64,000 nucleotides of DNA from JACPYM01 sp963699175 (GCA_963699175.1 OY969418.1:4526001-4590000); one strand, 5' to 3'; shown: positions 19,531 through 29,751, counted from the first letter of the stretch. The notes: generated by a model not told the origin, from the letters alone. Program-made: numbers and translations.

Positions 19531-19631
19531 AGAGAATATGGAACAAGCGGAAATAACGGAATTGACGGAAGAGGTTTTAGGCCCAAGCTATTTTCGTCTG
19601 TTCCGTTATTTCCGTTTGTTCTATCTTCTCT
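19531..19631. repeat. word hairpin with a 9-nt period, downstream of ilvE
   Basis: A 21-bp arm at 19541-19561 pairs with 19601-19621 at 20 of 21 positions, and the pairing extends outward through AGAGAA and loosely inward. The left arm is built from CGGAA words recurring every 9 bases (19548, 19557, 19566). It starts 20 bases after the ilvE stop. It may act as a transcript end but lacks a T-run next to the stem. It resembles in design the heptad hairpins elsewhere in this window. Confidence 0.75.
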
Positions 19632-19688
19632 TTCCCGACTCATTCGCGCAATCACTAAATCAGGCCACACAAGATTGGGACAGTGGCC

Positions 19689-21138
19689 GTGCGGTACAGG
19701 GGGCGGTAGCCATTAATCACCGCACAAATTGGTGATTTACTCACTCCCTAGTATGTGATTGAAAAACCGGCGGTTGAACCGCGCTTACAACATCGGTATC
19801 AGCTCTTGGTAAAACAACATTTGCGTGCCGCCGACAGTACGGCGACAGGCTTGCGCGTGCCCGCCGCTGACGGGTCGCGCAAGGCGGCGGACTTGGCGGC
19901 GGGACGCTTTTATGACAATGCGCGTGTCTCTTTAGCGGCGCTCGGCGCGCCCTTAGTAGCGCGCGCGCACACGGACTTGGCAGTCGCCTGCCGGGCCTAC
20001 GCCTTGTGTGTGCATGATCAGGCGCCCTTGCATTACACGCGGCACCACGCGAAAAAAGATCGCCAGGTGATGTATAGCCGCGCCGATCTCGGCTATGACA
20101 TGGCCTCGGCGCTCTTGCTCTCCGACGCTGACGGCGCAGCGCTGGCCGTGCCCTATGTGGCCCTGGCGGCGGCCGACGGAGTGCACAGCACGCGGCGTGC
20201 GGGGCCACTCAAGCCACGTCCCTGGGTGGATGAAGTCAATCGCACCATGGGTTATCTGGCACAGCAGGAGTGCGCCCGACCACTCGTGCATATCATTGAT
20301 CGGGAGTGTGACAAGCTGCTGCACTTGCGCCGCTTCGCGCGCTGTGGCCGGCTCATCCTGATCCGCGCCAACGACGTGCGGCGCGTGCAGCACCAAGGGC
20401 AGAGTCGTTTGTTGAGCGAGGTCGAAGCCACGCTCAAAGACGACTTTCAGTACGCCCGGCAAATCCAGTACAAAGGCAAAAAAGCCTGGCAATACGTGGC
20501 CGCAACCAGCGTCGTGTTGACCCAACCGGCGCGCCGCGTACGCCAGCGTCAGGGCAAAACCGAACAGCGCAACCTGCCTGGCGCACCGCTCACTTTGCGC
20601 CTCGTCGTCGCGCAAGTGCGGGACCAAGACGGCCAGGTGCTAGCGACTTGGCGCTTGTGGACCAACTTGCCGCCGGAGGTAGACGCCCCGACCGTCGCCT
20701 TGTGGTACTACTGGCGCTGGCGCATCGAGTCCTTTCATAAGCTCTTGAAGCGCGCGGGCCAGCACGTCGAGCCATGGCAACAGGAGACGGTCGAGCGCAT
20801 CGCGCGGCGCTTACTGATCGCGGCGCAAGCCTGCGTGATCGTCTGGGCTTTGGCACAGTCCGACGACCCGCAAGCCCACGCCTTACGCGCCTTGCTGGTG
20901 CGCTTGAGCGGACGGCAAATGGGCCCTGGGGTTGCGGCCACCACCCCAGCCCTGCTGGCTGGGTGTTGGAACTTGCTGGCCATCCAGGACGCGCTGGATG
21001 AGTACAGTGTGCTGGAGTTACGCCAGTACGCTAGCTTGCTCAACGCCATGCTCGGCTCGCCTTTAGCAAGCGATGGAGGCACTGAAATACTCAAAGAACT
21101 TGTGATGTGATTAATGGCGTCAGCGACCTGTACCGCAC
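19689..21138 (+). mobile_element. IS4-family insertion sequence
   Basis: Imperfect 32-bp terminal inverted repeats: the outer block GTGCGGTACAGG (19689-19700) matches the complement of 21127-21138 perfectly, a 9-base unpaired block follows, then CCATTAATCAC (19710-19720) matches the complement of 21107-21117. One full transposase gene fills the interior. No clear target duplication was found; the true ends may lie a few bases further out. It separates ilvE from the AlkD-like gene, ending only 23 bases before that start codon. Confidence 0.8.
19755..21110 (+). CDS. IS4-family transposase
   Basis: 451 residues from GTG 19755. The DDE catalytic core is visible: VHDQAPLHYTRH (first Asp), HIIDRECDKLLHL (second Asp), and YYWRWRIESFHKLLK, which fits the IS4 signature Y-(2)-R-(3)-E-(6)-K exactly. 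An insertion between the second Asp and the Glu matches the beta-strand insert typical of IS4. The N-terminal region is Ala/Arg-rich. The frame is intact, so the element may still be active. GC content seems higher than in neighbouring genes, consistent with recent arrival. Confidence 0.92.
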   Translation: MIEKPAVEPRLQHRYQLLVKQHLRAADSTATGLRVPAADGSRKAADLAAGRFYDNARVSLAALGAPLVARAHTDLAVACRAYALCVHDQAPLHYTRHHAKKDRQVMYSRADLGYDMASALLLSDADGAALAVPYVALAAADGVHSTRRAGPLKPRPWVDEVNRTMGYLAQQECARPLVHIIDRECDKLLHLRRFARCGRLILIRANDVRRVQHQGQSRLLSEVEATLKDDFQYARQIQYKGKKAWQYVAATSVVLTQPARRVRQRQGKTEQRNLPGAPLTLRLVVAQVRDQDGQVLATWRLWTNLPPEVDAPTVALWYYWRWRIESFHKLLKRAGQHVEPWQQETVERIARRLLIAAQACVIVWALAQSDDPQAHALRALLVRLSGRQMGPGVAATTPALLAGCWNLLAIQDALDEYSVLELRQYASLLNAMLGSPLASDGGTEILKELVM

Positions 21139-21161
21139 CAATATTGCCTGTTCCGATTTAG

Positions 21162-21956
21162 ATGAAATCACCAAGCCAGCAACAACCCTCAAAGATTTCG
21201 CCCCAGCAATTGGCACAACAAGTCTTGCAGCGGCTGCGCGCGGCGGGCAACGGGCGCGCGGCCACGCAATCGAGCGTTTATTTCAAAGCGCACGAGCAGG
21301 TCGCTTTCTTTGGCGTCACAACACCCGAATTGCGCCGCATCGAGCGCGAGCTTTATCAACAAGTGAAAGGCCAATGGGTGGTGCAGGACGCGCTGGCCTT
21401 TTGCGAATTGCTGATCCAAGACCAACGGCAAGAAGCCAAGACTGTCGGGCTGCTTCTGCTGGCGCGTTATCACAAGACTTTCGAAGCTGACTTGCTCGCG
21501 CGCTTTGCAGGCTGGCTGCGCAACGATTGTTGCAACAATTGGGCGCTGACCGATGCGCTGGGCACTTTTGTCATCGCGCTTTATCTGCGCCGTTTCCCGG
21601 AAGCGTTGCCGCAGGTCAGGAGCTGGACGGAAGCGGAAAATTTATGGCTGCGGCGCGCGGCGGCAGTTTCGTTAGTTCCACTCGCACGCAAAGGTGAACA
21701 GCTTGCTGACGTCTACGTGGTAGCCGAGCGCTTGTTCAAATACCCGGAAGACCTCATCCACAAAGCCACCGGCTGGCTGTTGCGCGAGGCTGGTAAGGCC
21801 GATCAACCGCGCTTGAAAAAATTCCTGCTCAGTCACGGCGCGCGCATCCCGCGCACGACGCTGCGGTACGCCATTGAACGATTTCCTGAAGCAGAGCGAA
21901 AGCAGTTACTGGCGCAGACGCGCCGGGCGATAACGATTTCAGACTTCCAGATTTGA
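21162..21956 (+). CDS. AlkD-like DNA alkylation repair protein
   Basis: 264 residues of HEAT-like helical repeats. FFGVTTPELRRIERELY, NNWALTDALGTFV, ENLWLRRAAAVSLVPL and LIHKATGWLLREAGK correspond to the conserved Trp/Asp/Arg positions lining the DNA groove in AlkD glycosylases, which excise bulky or cationic N3/N7-alkylpurines. The start is uncertain: there is no ribosome site before ATG 21162, and the IS4 element ends just upstream, so the native promoter may have been displaced. The first 30 residues are Gln/Ala-rich and may not be part of the fold. Confidence 0.87.
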   Translation: MKSPSQQQPSKISPQQLAQQVLQRLRAAGNGRAATQSSVYFKAHEQVAFFGVTTPELRRIERELYQQVKGQWVVQDALAFCELLIQDQRQEAKTVGLLLLARYHKTFEADLLARFAGWLRNDCCNNWALTDALGTFVIALYLRRFPEALPQVRSWTEAENLWLRRAAAVSLVPLARKGEQLADVYVVAERLFKYPEDLIHKATGWLLREAGKADQPRLKKFLLSHGARIPRTTLRYAIERFPEAERKQLLAQTRRAITISDFQI

Positions 21957-22062
21957 GTTTGAGACTGGACACCAGCCGCAGCCGCAAAAAGCTACGTTGA
22001 CAAGCTTACTTGAGCAAAACTATAGTGCCGCCGGTCTTACCATCCCGCCGCTGGAGGATTGA

Positions 22063-22821
22063 ATGTCCAAACCGCACGCGAATCAGCTACACACAAAGAT
22101 GACGCCGATAGACCGCGCTGGCATCACTGAGTTGGTGGTACAACGCATCAAGGAGTTGCTCGAACAAGGTGAGCTTAAAGCCGGAAGCCGCTTGCCGCCG
22201 GAACGCGAGTTGGCCGAGATGCTCAATATCAGCCGCCCCAGCTTGCGCACAGCCCTCAAAGCGCTCTCGGTGATGGGCATCATCCGCGCCAAACCGGGCG
22301 CGGGCACTTACATCGCCGATTCGTTGCCGGAAGTCTTCACGGAGCCGATGCGGTTTATGACGCTCATCCATAACACGAGTGACGAAGAGTTGTTTGAAGC
22401 GCGCTTGATTATCGAGGCTGGATTGGCCGAACTCGCGGCTGAGCGCGCCTCATCCAGCGATCTGCGGGCGCTCTCAGACGAGATCGAAGCGATGCGCGAG
22501 ACGGTCGGCGACCCGGAACAGTTTCTGGTGCACGACGTGCGTTTTCATCAGGCGATTGCACGCGCTGCTGGCAATAACGTGATGAGTGGGGTGATGGACA
22601 CGGTCGCGCACCTGCTCTATCACCTGCGCCGACAAACCATCGCGCGCGCCAGCAGTTTTGCCGAAGCGATTGATTGGCATCAGAAGATTTACGAAGCGAT
22701 CAAGAAACGCGACCCCAAACGCGCCAAAGAGGCCATCACCGGCCACCTGCGGGCGGCGCTGGCAGGTTGGGAAAAAGAGATTAACGTCGAGAACGGGAGC
22801 GCGAAGGCCAAGAGCAAATGA
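22063..22821 (+). CDS. FadR-subfamily GntR transcriptional regulator
   Basis: 252 residues. An N-terminal winged helix (about 20-85) has ELLEQGELKAGSRLPPEREL, AEMLNISRPSLRTALKAL and GAGTYIA; the C-terminal FCD helical domain (about 95-230) carries metal/ligand residues, for example VHDVRFHQAIARAAGNNV. Such proteins repress catabolic genes until an acidic metabolite binds. Downstream by 1 base is a 74-residue gene, and further on a TonB receptor and an oxidoreductase, which are possible targets. GGAGGATTG precedes ATG 22063. The ligand is unknown. Confidence 0.88.
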   Translation: MSKPHANQLHTKMTPIDRAGITELVVQRIKELLEQGELKAGSRLPPERELAEMLNISRPSLRTALKALSVMGIIRAKPGAGTYIADSLPEVFTEPMRFMTLIHNTSDEELFEARLIIEAGLAELAAERASSSDLRALSDEIEAMRETVGDPEQFLVHDVRFHQAIARAAGNNVMSGVMDTVAHLLYHLRRQTIARASSFAEAIDWHQKIYEAIKKRDPKRAKEAITGHLRAALAGWEKEINVENGSAKAKSK

Positions 22822-22822
22822 G

Positions 22823-23047
22823 ATGAAGCCATTATCGCAGGACACATCGCCAGAAACCGAACAGGTGCTGCTTGAGCTTTACCGCAAAATGCCCGCTTGG
22901 CGCAAATTTCGCTGCATTGCCGATTTGAACGAAACTATGCGCAGGATACAACGTGCGGAAATTCGTGAACGTTATCCTCACGCCGATGAACACGAGTTAA
23001 AAATGCGCTTGGCTTCGCGCTGGCTCGAACCGGAGTTGATGCGCTAG
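22823..23047 (+). CDS. small hypothetical protein paired with a nucleotidyltransferase gene
   Basis: 74 residues from ATG 22823, one base after the GntR gene. The pattern RKMPAWRKFRCIADLNETMR followed by ERYPHADEHELKMRLASRW recurs in small proteins encoded just upstream of nucleotidyltransferase-fold genes in many environmental bacteria, as here (36-base gap). It is soluble, mixed charge, with no signal peptide. It may be the partner in a two-gene module of toxin-antitoxin or defence type, but this is inference from arrangement only. Confidence 0.7.
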   Translation: MKPLSQDTSPETEQVLLELYRKMPAWRKFRCIADLNETMRRIQRAEIRERYPHADEHELKMRLASRWLEPELMR

Positions 23048-23083
23048 GTTTTTGGCTGGGACCCTGACAAGGAAGGTTACTAA

Positions 23084-23670
23084 ATGCTTCCCGAATTGTG
23101 GATAGTAGTCAATTCGGTCGTGCGGGTCTTAGAAGACTTAGACAGCAACTATTACATCGGAGGCTCTGTCGCCAGCGTATGGTATGGAAGCATGAATTTG
23201 ACCAGAGAAGTAGCTTTCGTCGCTGATCTGGCTGAGGAAAAAGCTGGTGCATTTGTCGTAGCGTTGCAGGAAGATTTCTATGTAGATGATCTGGCCGCGC
23301 GGCGGGCGGTTCGTGCTCAACGCAGTTTCAATCTCATTCACTTCGAGACAACCTGGAAAGTGGATGTGTTCGTGCAGCAAAAAGATGGTTGGGCGAAGCA
23401 GAAGATGCAACGCCGCGAGCGAAAGCCGCTGGATGAGGGTGCAGATGCGCCGCAGGTCTACCTTTCTAGCGCTGAAGACATCATCTTGCAAAAAATTCAC
23501 TGGTTTCAAAAAGGCGGCGGCATCTCTGACCAGCAATGGAACGATCTGCTCAACGTACTCAAAGTACAGGCTGAGCGGCTCGATTACACTTATCTGCGGC
23601 ATGGGCAGCGGAACTGGAGCTTGGTGAATTGTTGGCGCAAGCATTGGCAGATGCTGGCCTCCGCGTATAA
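23084..23670 (+). pseudogene. nucleotidyltransferase-fold protein with late frameshift and altered active site
   Basis: The frame from ATG 23084 encodes a protein like nucleotidyltransferases of the AbiEii/MNT type: YYIGGSVASVWYG matches the conserved GGSVAS loop, and SSAEDIILQKIHWFQKGGGI is typical. Where relatives have the D-x-D metal motif (for example NDIDLVADL), this one reads REVAFVADL, so catalysis is doubtful. Near 23600 the zero frame turns into unrelated sequence (RNWSLVNCWRK) and stops at 23686. One base less would join TYLRH to WAAELELGELLAQALADAG and a stop at 23670, the expected ending. A single lost base (CATTGG to CATGG) explains this. Confidence 0.75.
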
Positions 23671-23779
23671 AATGGGCCACGCTTGACAGCAACATAAGCT
23701 GAATTGAACGCTATCAGGGCCAGCATTCGCTGGCATTGGTCAAACCACTTTCCGCTTACTTACTTTTTTTGTATTGCTA

Positions 23780-23827
23780 CTGGCAGTTTGGGCGCGGATG
23801 CATATAATACCGCGTCAATTGGTATTA
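23780..23827 (+). promoter_or_regulatory. candidate promoter and operator for the TonB receptor gene
   Basis: CTGGCA (23780-23785), a 17-base spacer and a perfect TATAAT (23803-23808) make a housekeeping-type promoter. A perfect inverted repeat TAATACC/GGTATTA with a 9-base spacer (23805-23827) overlaps the -10 box and start region and could bind a repressor, perhaps the GntR protein encoded upstream. The leader to ATG 24008 would be about 190 bases. The rest of 23687-24004 shows nothing recognisable. Confidence 0.5.
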
Positions 23828-24007
23828 CCTTTCGATCACTATCCTTCACCTCAATTTCCATCTAGCAGTGAAGGGCAACGCGCAGGCTGGGGTTAATGGC
23901 GCCGAAGCCGGGGTAGAAATCCGTAGGCATTGTTGGAGGGGCAGTGCGGTCGGATAGCTTAGCCCGCTGGTTCGGCATTCAACTGAGTCACCAGGAGGAA
24001 ATAAGTG

Positions 24008-27000
24008 ATGTTTAGCTTAAAACGATTTTTACTTAGTCTGTGCTCCTTCGTGCTTTTGGCCGGGATGGGCGCTGGTGCTAACGCGCAGGAGTTTCGCGGC
24101 TCGATCTCGGGCCGCGTGACGGAAGCATCGGGGGCGGCAGTTCCTAGTGCAACGGTGACCGTCACTAACACTGCCACTAATACAGTGACGACCAGCACGA
24201 CTGGCGAGAGTGGCGAATACAGTGTGCTTTACTTGGCTCCGGGCCAATATTCAATTGCGGCTGAAGCCAAAGGTTTCAAGAAGACTGTTCGTCGCAACAT
24301 TGAAGTGCGGGTCGGCGATAAACTGGAGCTTGATATGGCACTCGAAGTCGGGGCGGTGACTGAATCAGTGACCGTCACGACAGAGGCGTCGCTGCTTGAG
24401 ACCAATTCGGCTACAGCGGGGCAGGTGATTGACCGGCGGCGCATCTCGGAACTGCCGCTCTCTGACGGCAATCCGTTCTCCTTGACACGACTCGCGCCTG
24501 GCATCGGCTATGTCGGCGACCTAAAGTTCTCGCGGCCGTTCGATAACAACGGCACTTCGGACATCATCTCGAACGGTATCCCGCGCGGCGCTGGTGGGCA
24601 CGAGTACACGCTCGACGGCATACCCAACACGGACGACAACGGTGCGAATCGTGTCGCCTTTGTGCCGCCCGCCGATGCGGTGCAGGAATTCAAGGTCGAG
24701 ACCGCCAGCTTCGACGCGCAGCAGGGGCACAGCGTCGGCGCGGCAGTCAACGTTGCGCTACGCAGCGGCACCAACGCGCTGCACGGCACAGTCTACGAAT
24801 TCGTCCGCAACGACGTGCTCTCGGCCAACGACTACTTCCTCAACCGCACGAATCTGGTAGCCACCCCCTCGCGCGACAAGGATAAGGATGGCAAGGCGGA
24901 TCGTGACCCGCTCCGCTACAACCGCTATGGCGCAACAATCGGCGGCCCCATCGTGCTGCCTAAGAAAGTTTTTGGCCCGCTTGGCTATGACGGTCGTAAC
25001 CGGACTTTCTTCTTCTTTGCTTACGAGCGGCTCAAGGATGTCTTTCCTGAACCGGCCCAATTCACTGTGCCAACTGCGGCAGAACGGAACGGTGATCTTT
25101 CGGCTTTGCTCGCGATCAACTCGAGCTTCCAGGTTTATAACCCATTCACGGCCCGAGCAGAGGGCGCTCGCATCAGGCGCGATCCTTTCCCAGGAAACAT
25201 CATCCCGGCGAATATGATTAGCCCAGTTGCCAAGGCTTATCTACAGTACTATCCCTTGCCCAACCAGCCGGGTGATTCACAGGGCCGCAACAATTTCATC
25301 AGCGGCCAGCCGCGCACTGACACTTTCCACTCGGAGAGCTACCGCTTCGACCAGACGCTGAGCGACAAGCAGAAGTTATTCTTCCGCTACACGCATAACA
25401 ACCGGCTCGAAGCGCGCAGTGCCTGGTCGGGCGTGGTTAACGGCCTCCTCTCGACGGGTAACTTCCTGACTCGTAAGAATGATGGCTTTAGCTACGACCA
25501 CGTCTATACTTTCTCGCCGACGACGATTCTCGACGCACGCGTTGGGTTCTCGCGCTTCGTGGAAAATAACGTCCGTCAGCACGAGGGCCAGTTCGATCCG
25601 AAGAGCTTGGGCTTCGCCTCGCAATCGGCGGCGTTCTTTGGTGATGACAGGTATCTGCCGCGCTTTGAAATCGGCGCTTTCTCGGTGATCGGTGATAGCC
25701 GCGGCGACATTCGGACGCATAACATCTATGCAGTTCAACCTACGCTCACCAAGATCGTGGGCAGCCATTCCTTCAAGCTCGGCTACGACTTCCGCTCCTA
25801 CCGCGAGAACAGCAACCCTTCGGCCCATGCCGCAGGCCGGTATGATTTCGCCACCAATTTCACGCGTGGCCCGCTGGATAATTCGACAGCCGCTTCTATC
25901 GGCCAGGAGTTCGCGTCGTTCCTGCTCGGACTGCCGACTGGTGGACTCATTGATCGGAACGCTGCCCGGTCGAACCAGACGCTTTATAACGGGATGTTCT
26001 TCCACGATGACTGGAAGCTGAGCCACAAGCTGACGCTGAATCTCGGCCTGCGGTACGAGTTGGAAGGGGCGACGACCGAGCGCTACAACCGCAACCTCCG
26101 TGGCTTCGACCCGAACGTCAGCAGCCCGATTGAGGCAGCAGCGAAGGCCGCTTATACGGCTAACCCGATCCCGGAACTTCCGGCGAGCAGCTTCACGGTC
26201 AAAGGCGGCTTGCTCTTTGCCGACAACAACAATCGTGGTTTTTGGGAAAGCGACAAGAACAACTTCCAACCGCGCATCGGCTTCGCCTATCAACTCAATC
26301 AGAAGACCGTCCTGCGCGGCGGGTTCGGCATCTACGCGTCGCCCTTCACCATTGACGGCGTGAATCAAACCGGCTTCTCGCAATCCACGAGCCTCGTGCC
26401 GACGCTAAACGCTGGGCTGACCTTTGCGCCTGCCTGCACGACCTGTGGCAATCTTTTGAATCCCTTCCCGACGGGCGTCGTCGCGCCACCGGGCGCAAGT
26501 TTGGGTGTCGGAACCTTCCTCGGACGGAGCATCAGTTTTGTTCCCCTTGAGCGAAACAACCTTCAAACGAGGCGTTGGGAACTCAGCGTGCAGCGCGAAC
26601 TACCGGGGCAATGGCTGGTGGAGGCGGCTTACGTTGGCAATAGCGTCTACAACGTCCCGGTGGGCATAAATATTAACACGACGCCGCGCAAGTATCTTTC
26701 GACCAGTCTGGTGCGTGACGATACCACCATCAACTTCCTGTCCGCGAACGTCAGGAATCCGTTTGAGAATCTGATCCCGGGGCAGACCCTCAACGGCTCG
26801 ACCGTATCGCGCGGGAACCTCCTGCGGCCCTTTCCGGAGTTCGTTGATATTAGCACACAGCGTAATGACGGGAAGGCCATCTATCACGCCGGCCAGTTCC
26901 GTGTGGAGCGGCGCTTCGTGCGCGGATTCACACTCCTGACCAGCTACACTTGGTCGAAGGTGATCGAAGAGGTAAGTCTCCTTAATGCGACGGACACAGA

Positions 27001-27622
27001 ATTCGAGCGGCGCATTGGCGATAGCGACATCCCGCACCGCATCGTCGTCAGCGGCATCTGGGAACTGCCCTTCGGCAAAGGCCGCAAGTTTGGCAGCAAC
27101 TGGAACGGCTTTGCTAACGCAATCGTGGGTGGCTGGCAGGCGCAAGGCGTCTACCAGTGGCAGAGTGGACGCCCGATTGATCTAAACGACCGGAACATCT
27201 ACTTCAACGGCGATCCGAGCCAACTGCTGCGGACCGACATCAGCGGTAAGACAGTGGATGCTACCTTCGGTGCAACCGGTTTCTATTTCACCGATGCCGC
27301 CGTCCAAACCAATGGGGTAGTAGACCCGGCCAAGCAGCGCGCTGACACGCGCATCAGACTGGCGAACAACATCCGCACCTTCCCCTCGCGCCTGCCCGGC
27401 TTCCGGCGCCAGCCGCTGGATTTGTGGGACCTCTCGGTGATCAAGAACTTCTCGATTACGGAGAAAATGAAGTTCCAACTGCGCGGTGAGTTCTTGAACG
27501 CCTTCAACCACCCGCAGTTTGGTGACCCAACTACTGATCCGACCAACACCAACTTTGGCAAGGTTACGAGTCAGTCCAACTTGCCGAGGAACGTGCAGAT
27601 CGGGTTGAAATTGATCTTTTAA
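24008..27622 (+). CDS. TonB-dependent receptor with N-terminal carboxypeptidase regulatory-like domain
   Basis: 1204 residues from ATG 24008, with an ideal AGGAGG at 23993-23998. A signal peptide (to about residue 26, NAQ) is followed by a carboxypeptidase-D-like beta domain (GSISGRVTEASGAAVPSATV) at about 30-110, a plug region (about 130-260, with the ISNGIPRGAGGHEYTLDGIP segment) and a long outer-membrane barrel ending in FGKVTSQSNLPRNVQIGLKL and a terminal Phe. This Oar-like type is expanded in Acidobacteria and is thought to import glycans or peptides. It stands alone, followed by a small hairpin. The substrate is not deducible. Confidence 0.92.
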   Translation: MFSLKRFLLSLCSFVLLAGMGAGANAQEFRGSISGRVTEASGAAVPSATVTVTNTATNTVTTSTTGESGEYSVLYLAPGQYSIAAEAKGFKKTVRRNIEVRVGDKLELDMALEVGAVTESVTVTTEASLLETNSATAGQVIDRRRISELPLSDGNPFSLTRLAPGIGYVGDLKFSRPFDNNGTSDIISNGIPRGAGGHEYTLDGIPNTDDNGANRVAFVPPADAVQEFKVETASFDAQQGHSVGAAVNVALRSGTNALHGTVYEFVRNDVLSANDYFLNRTNLVATPSRDKDKDGKADRDPLRYNRYGATIGGPIVLPKKVFGPLGYDGRNRTFFFFAYERLKDVFPEPAQFTVPTAAERNGDLSALLAINSSFQVYNPFTARAEGARIRRDPFPGNIIPANMISPVAKAYLQYYPLPNQPGDSQGRNNFISGQPRTDTFHSESYRFDQTLSDKQKLFFRYTHNNRLEARSAWSGVVNGLLSTGNFLTRKNDGFSYDHVYTFSPTTILDARVGFSRFVENNVRQHEGQFDPKSLGFASQSAAFFGDDRYLPRFEIGAFSVIGDSRGDIRTHNIYAVQPTLTKIVGSHSFKLGYDFRSYRENSNPSAHAAGRYDFATNFTRGPLDNSTAASIGQEFASFLLGLPTGGLIDRNAARSNQTLYNGMFFHDDWKLSHKLTLNLGLRYELEGATTERYNRNLRGFDPNVSSPIEAAAKAAYTANPIPELPASSFTVKGGLLFADNNNRGFWESDKNNFQPRIGFAYQLNQKTVLRGGFGIYASPFTIDGVNQTGFSQSTSLVPTLNAGLTFAPACTTCGNLLNPFPTGVVAPPGASLGVGTFLGRSISFVPLERNNLQTRRWELSVQRELPGQWLVEAAYVGNSVYNVPVGININTTPRKYLSTSLVRDDTTINFLSANVRNPFENLIPGQTLNGSTVSRGNLLRPFPEFVDISTQRNDGKAIYHAGQFRVERRFVRGFTLLTSYTWSKVIEEVSLLNATDTEFERRIGDSDIPHRIVVSGIWELPFGKGRKFGSNWNGFANAIVGGWQAQGVYQWQSGRPIDLNDRNIYFNGDPSQLLRTDISGKTVDATFGATGFYFTDAAVQTNGVVDPAKQRADTRIRLANNIRTFPSRLPGFRRQPLDLWDLSVIKNFSITEKMKFQLRGEFLNAFNHPQFGDPTTDPTNTNFGKVTSQSNLPRNVQIGLKLIF

Positions 27623-27633
27623 CAATCAGCAGC

Positions 27634-27667
27634 GGCCAGCGGTCGGTTATTTAGCTGATCGCTGGCC
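27634..27667. repeat. small word hairpin after the TonB receptor gene
   Basis: The arm starting at 27634 (GGCCAGCGGTCGGTTA) pairs with the arm ending at 27667 at about 13 of 16 positions. Words AGCGGCC and AGCGGTC occur in tandem with a 7-base step on the left; the right arm carries GATCAGC and GGCCAGC when complemented. It lies 12 bases after the receptor stop and may function as a transcript end, though no T-run follows. Confidence 0.5.
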
Positions 27668-27742
27668 ACACAACACTTTTGTGTGACTGTCATTTCGTCT
27701 AAGATGATGACCTTAAAACAATGAACAAAGTTTGGCGCGTGC

Positions 27743-27847
27743 TGTACCGCAGACTGACAGTCTGCGGCAGGCTTGCGGCAAAGGCCCGCTCCCGAAGCTA
27801 TGCGCCGCTTCACCAAGACTACCGCAGACTAACCAGTCTACGGTACA
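27743..27847. repeat. two related hairpins with CCGCAGACT arms, upstream of the oxidoreductase gene
   Basis: Hairpin one pairs CCGCAGACT (27747-27755) with AGTCTGCGG (27759-27767). Hairpin two pairs TACCGCAGACT (27820-27830) with AGTCTACGGTA (27835-27845). The two are diverged direct copies about 73 bases apart, and the outermost TGTACCG and CGGTACA also pair, so the whole block can fold as one structure. This looks like a dispersed palindromic repeat of MITE or REP type. It ends 7 bases before the ribosome site of the following gene and would form its leader. Confidence 0.75.
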
Positions 27848-27864
27848 TTTATCGAGGAGCAGTT

Positions 27865-29211
<1,347 letters not shown>

Positions 29212-29226
29212 TCGCCTCTGACTGAT

Positions 29227-29277
29227 AATTGCAAGCGGAGGGAAGTAGTGCCACGCTTCTTCCCTTCGTTTGCGATT
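29227..29277 (+). terminator. probable terminator after the oxidoreductase gene
   Basis: A 19-bp imperfect stem (29227-29245 with 29259-29277, 16 of 19 paired, core AGGGAAG/CTTCCCT) lies 16 bases after the stop codon. No long T-run follows (ACTTGTTTA), so efficiency is uncertain. Confidence 0.55.
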
Positions 29278-29306
29278 ACTTGTTTAGATAGACGAGGCAA
29301 AGCGTT

Positions 29307-29726
29307 ATGGGGCAGATCAAAACGACGCTTACAGTTTTCAATCACGCGGACGAGATTCGAGCCAAAGACGGCACAATCAGTCCTGAGCAAATCAGATCGG
29401 TTAAACTCGATGATGTGCTGGTAGATACAGGCGCGACTGTTTTGTGCCTGCCCAGCGCGGTCATTCAACAACTCGGACTCAATCCGGTGCGTGAAGTCGC
29501 CGTTTCGACTGCCAATGGGTACTCGCGCACTCAAGTTTTTGAAGATGCCAAGATCGCTTTGCTCGGACGTGCCGGGACGTTTGAGTGCGTCGAGTTGCCC
29601 GGCGGTGAGCGTCCGCTACTGGGTGTTGTGCCGCTTGAAGCAATGGGGATTGAACTGGATTTGCAAAAGCAAGAGTTGCGTTTGCTGCCGTCCGAAGGTT
29701 GGGACACTTACCTGACCATTATGTAA
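29307..29726 (+). CDS. small retropepsin-like aspartic protease family protein
   Basis: 139 residues, single domain without a signal peptide. DVLVDTGATVLCLPSAVIQQ contains the DTG active-site motif of clan AA aspartic proteases, and LLGVVPLEAMGIELD matches the conserved hydrophobic-Gly and the following strand. Retropepsins work as dimers, so a homodimer would be needed. The N-terminal AKDGTISPEQIRSVKLDDVL is typical of the bacterial group. Substrates are unknown for this group. It lies between the oxidoreductase and PmoA-family genes; a link to them is not established. Confidence 0.82.
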   Translation: MGQIKTTLTVFNHADEIRAKDGTISPEQIRSVKLDDVLVDTGATVLCLPSAVIQQLGLNPVREVAVSTANGYSRTQVFEDAKIALLGRAGTFECVELPGGERPLLGVVPLEAMGIELDLQKQELRLLPSEGWDTYLTIM

Positions 29727-29751
29727 CTTCTCTGTAATTCTCATTAACACC

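Noticed and set aside
19538..19735. Small protein gene after ilvE
   Set aside because: The frame crosses both hairpin arms and the end of the IS4 element; composition is not protein-like.
19670..21160. Target-site duplication for the IS4 element
   Set aside because: No matching 9-13 bp flanks; only a weak GATT match if the ends are moved outward.
25376..26383. 335-codon open frame on the minus strand
   Set aside because: It lies wholly antisense to the TonB receptor gene, whose codon pattern and domains are clear; no ribosome site or family features.
27721..27864. Extension of the oxidoreductase start to 27721
   Set aside because: The extra codons run through the CCGCAGACT palindromes; ATG 27865 has a ribosome site and a Tat signal.
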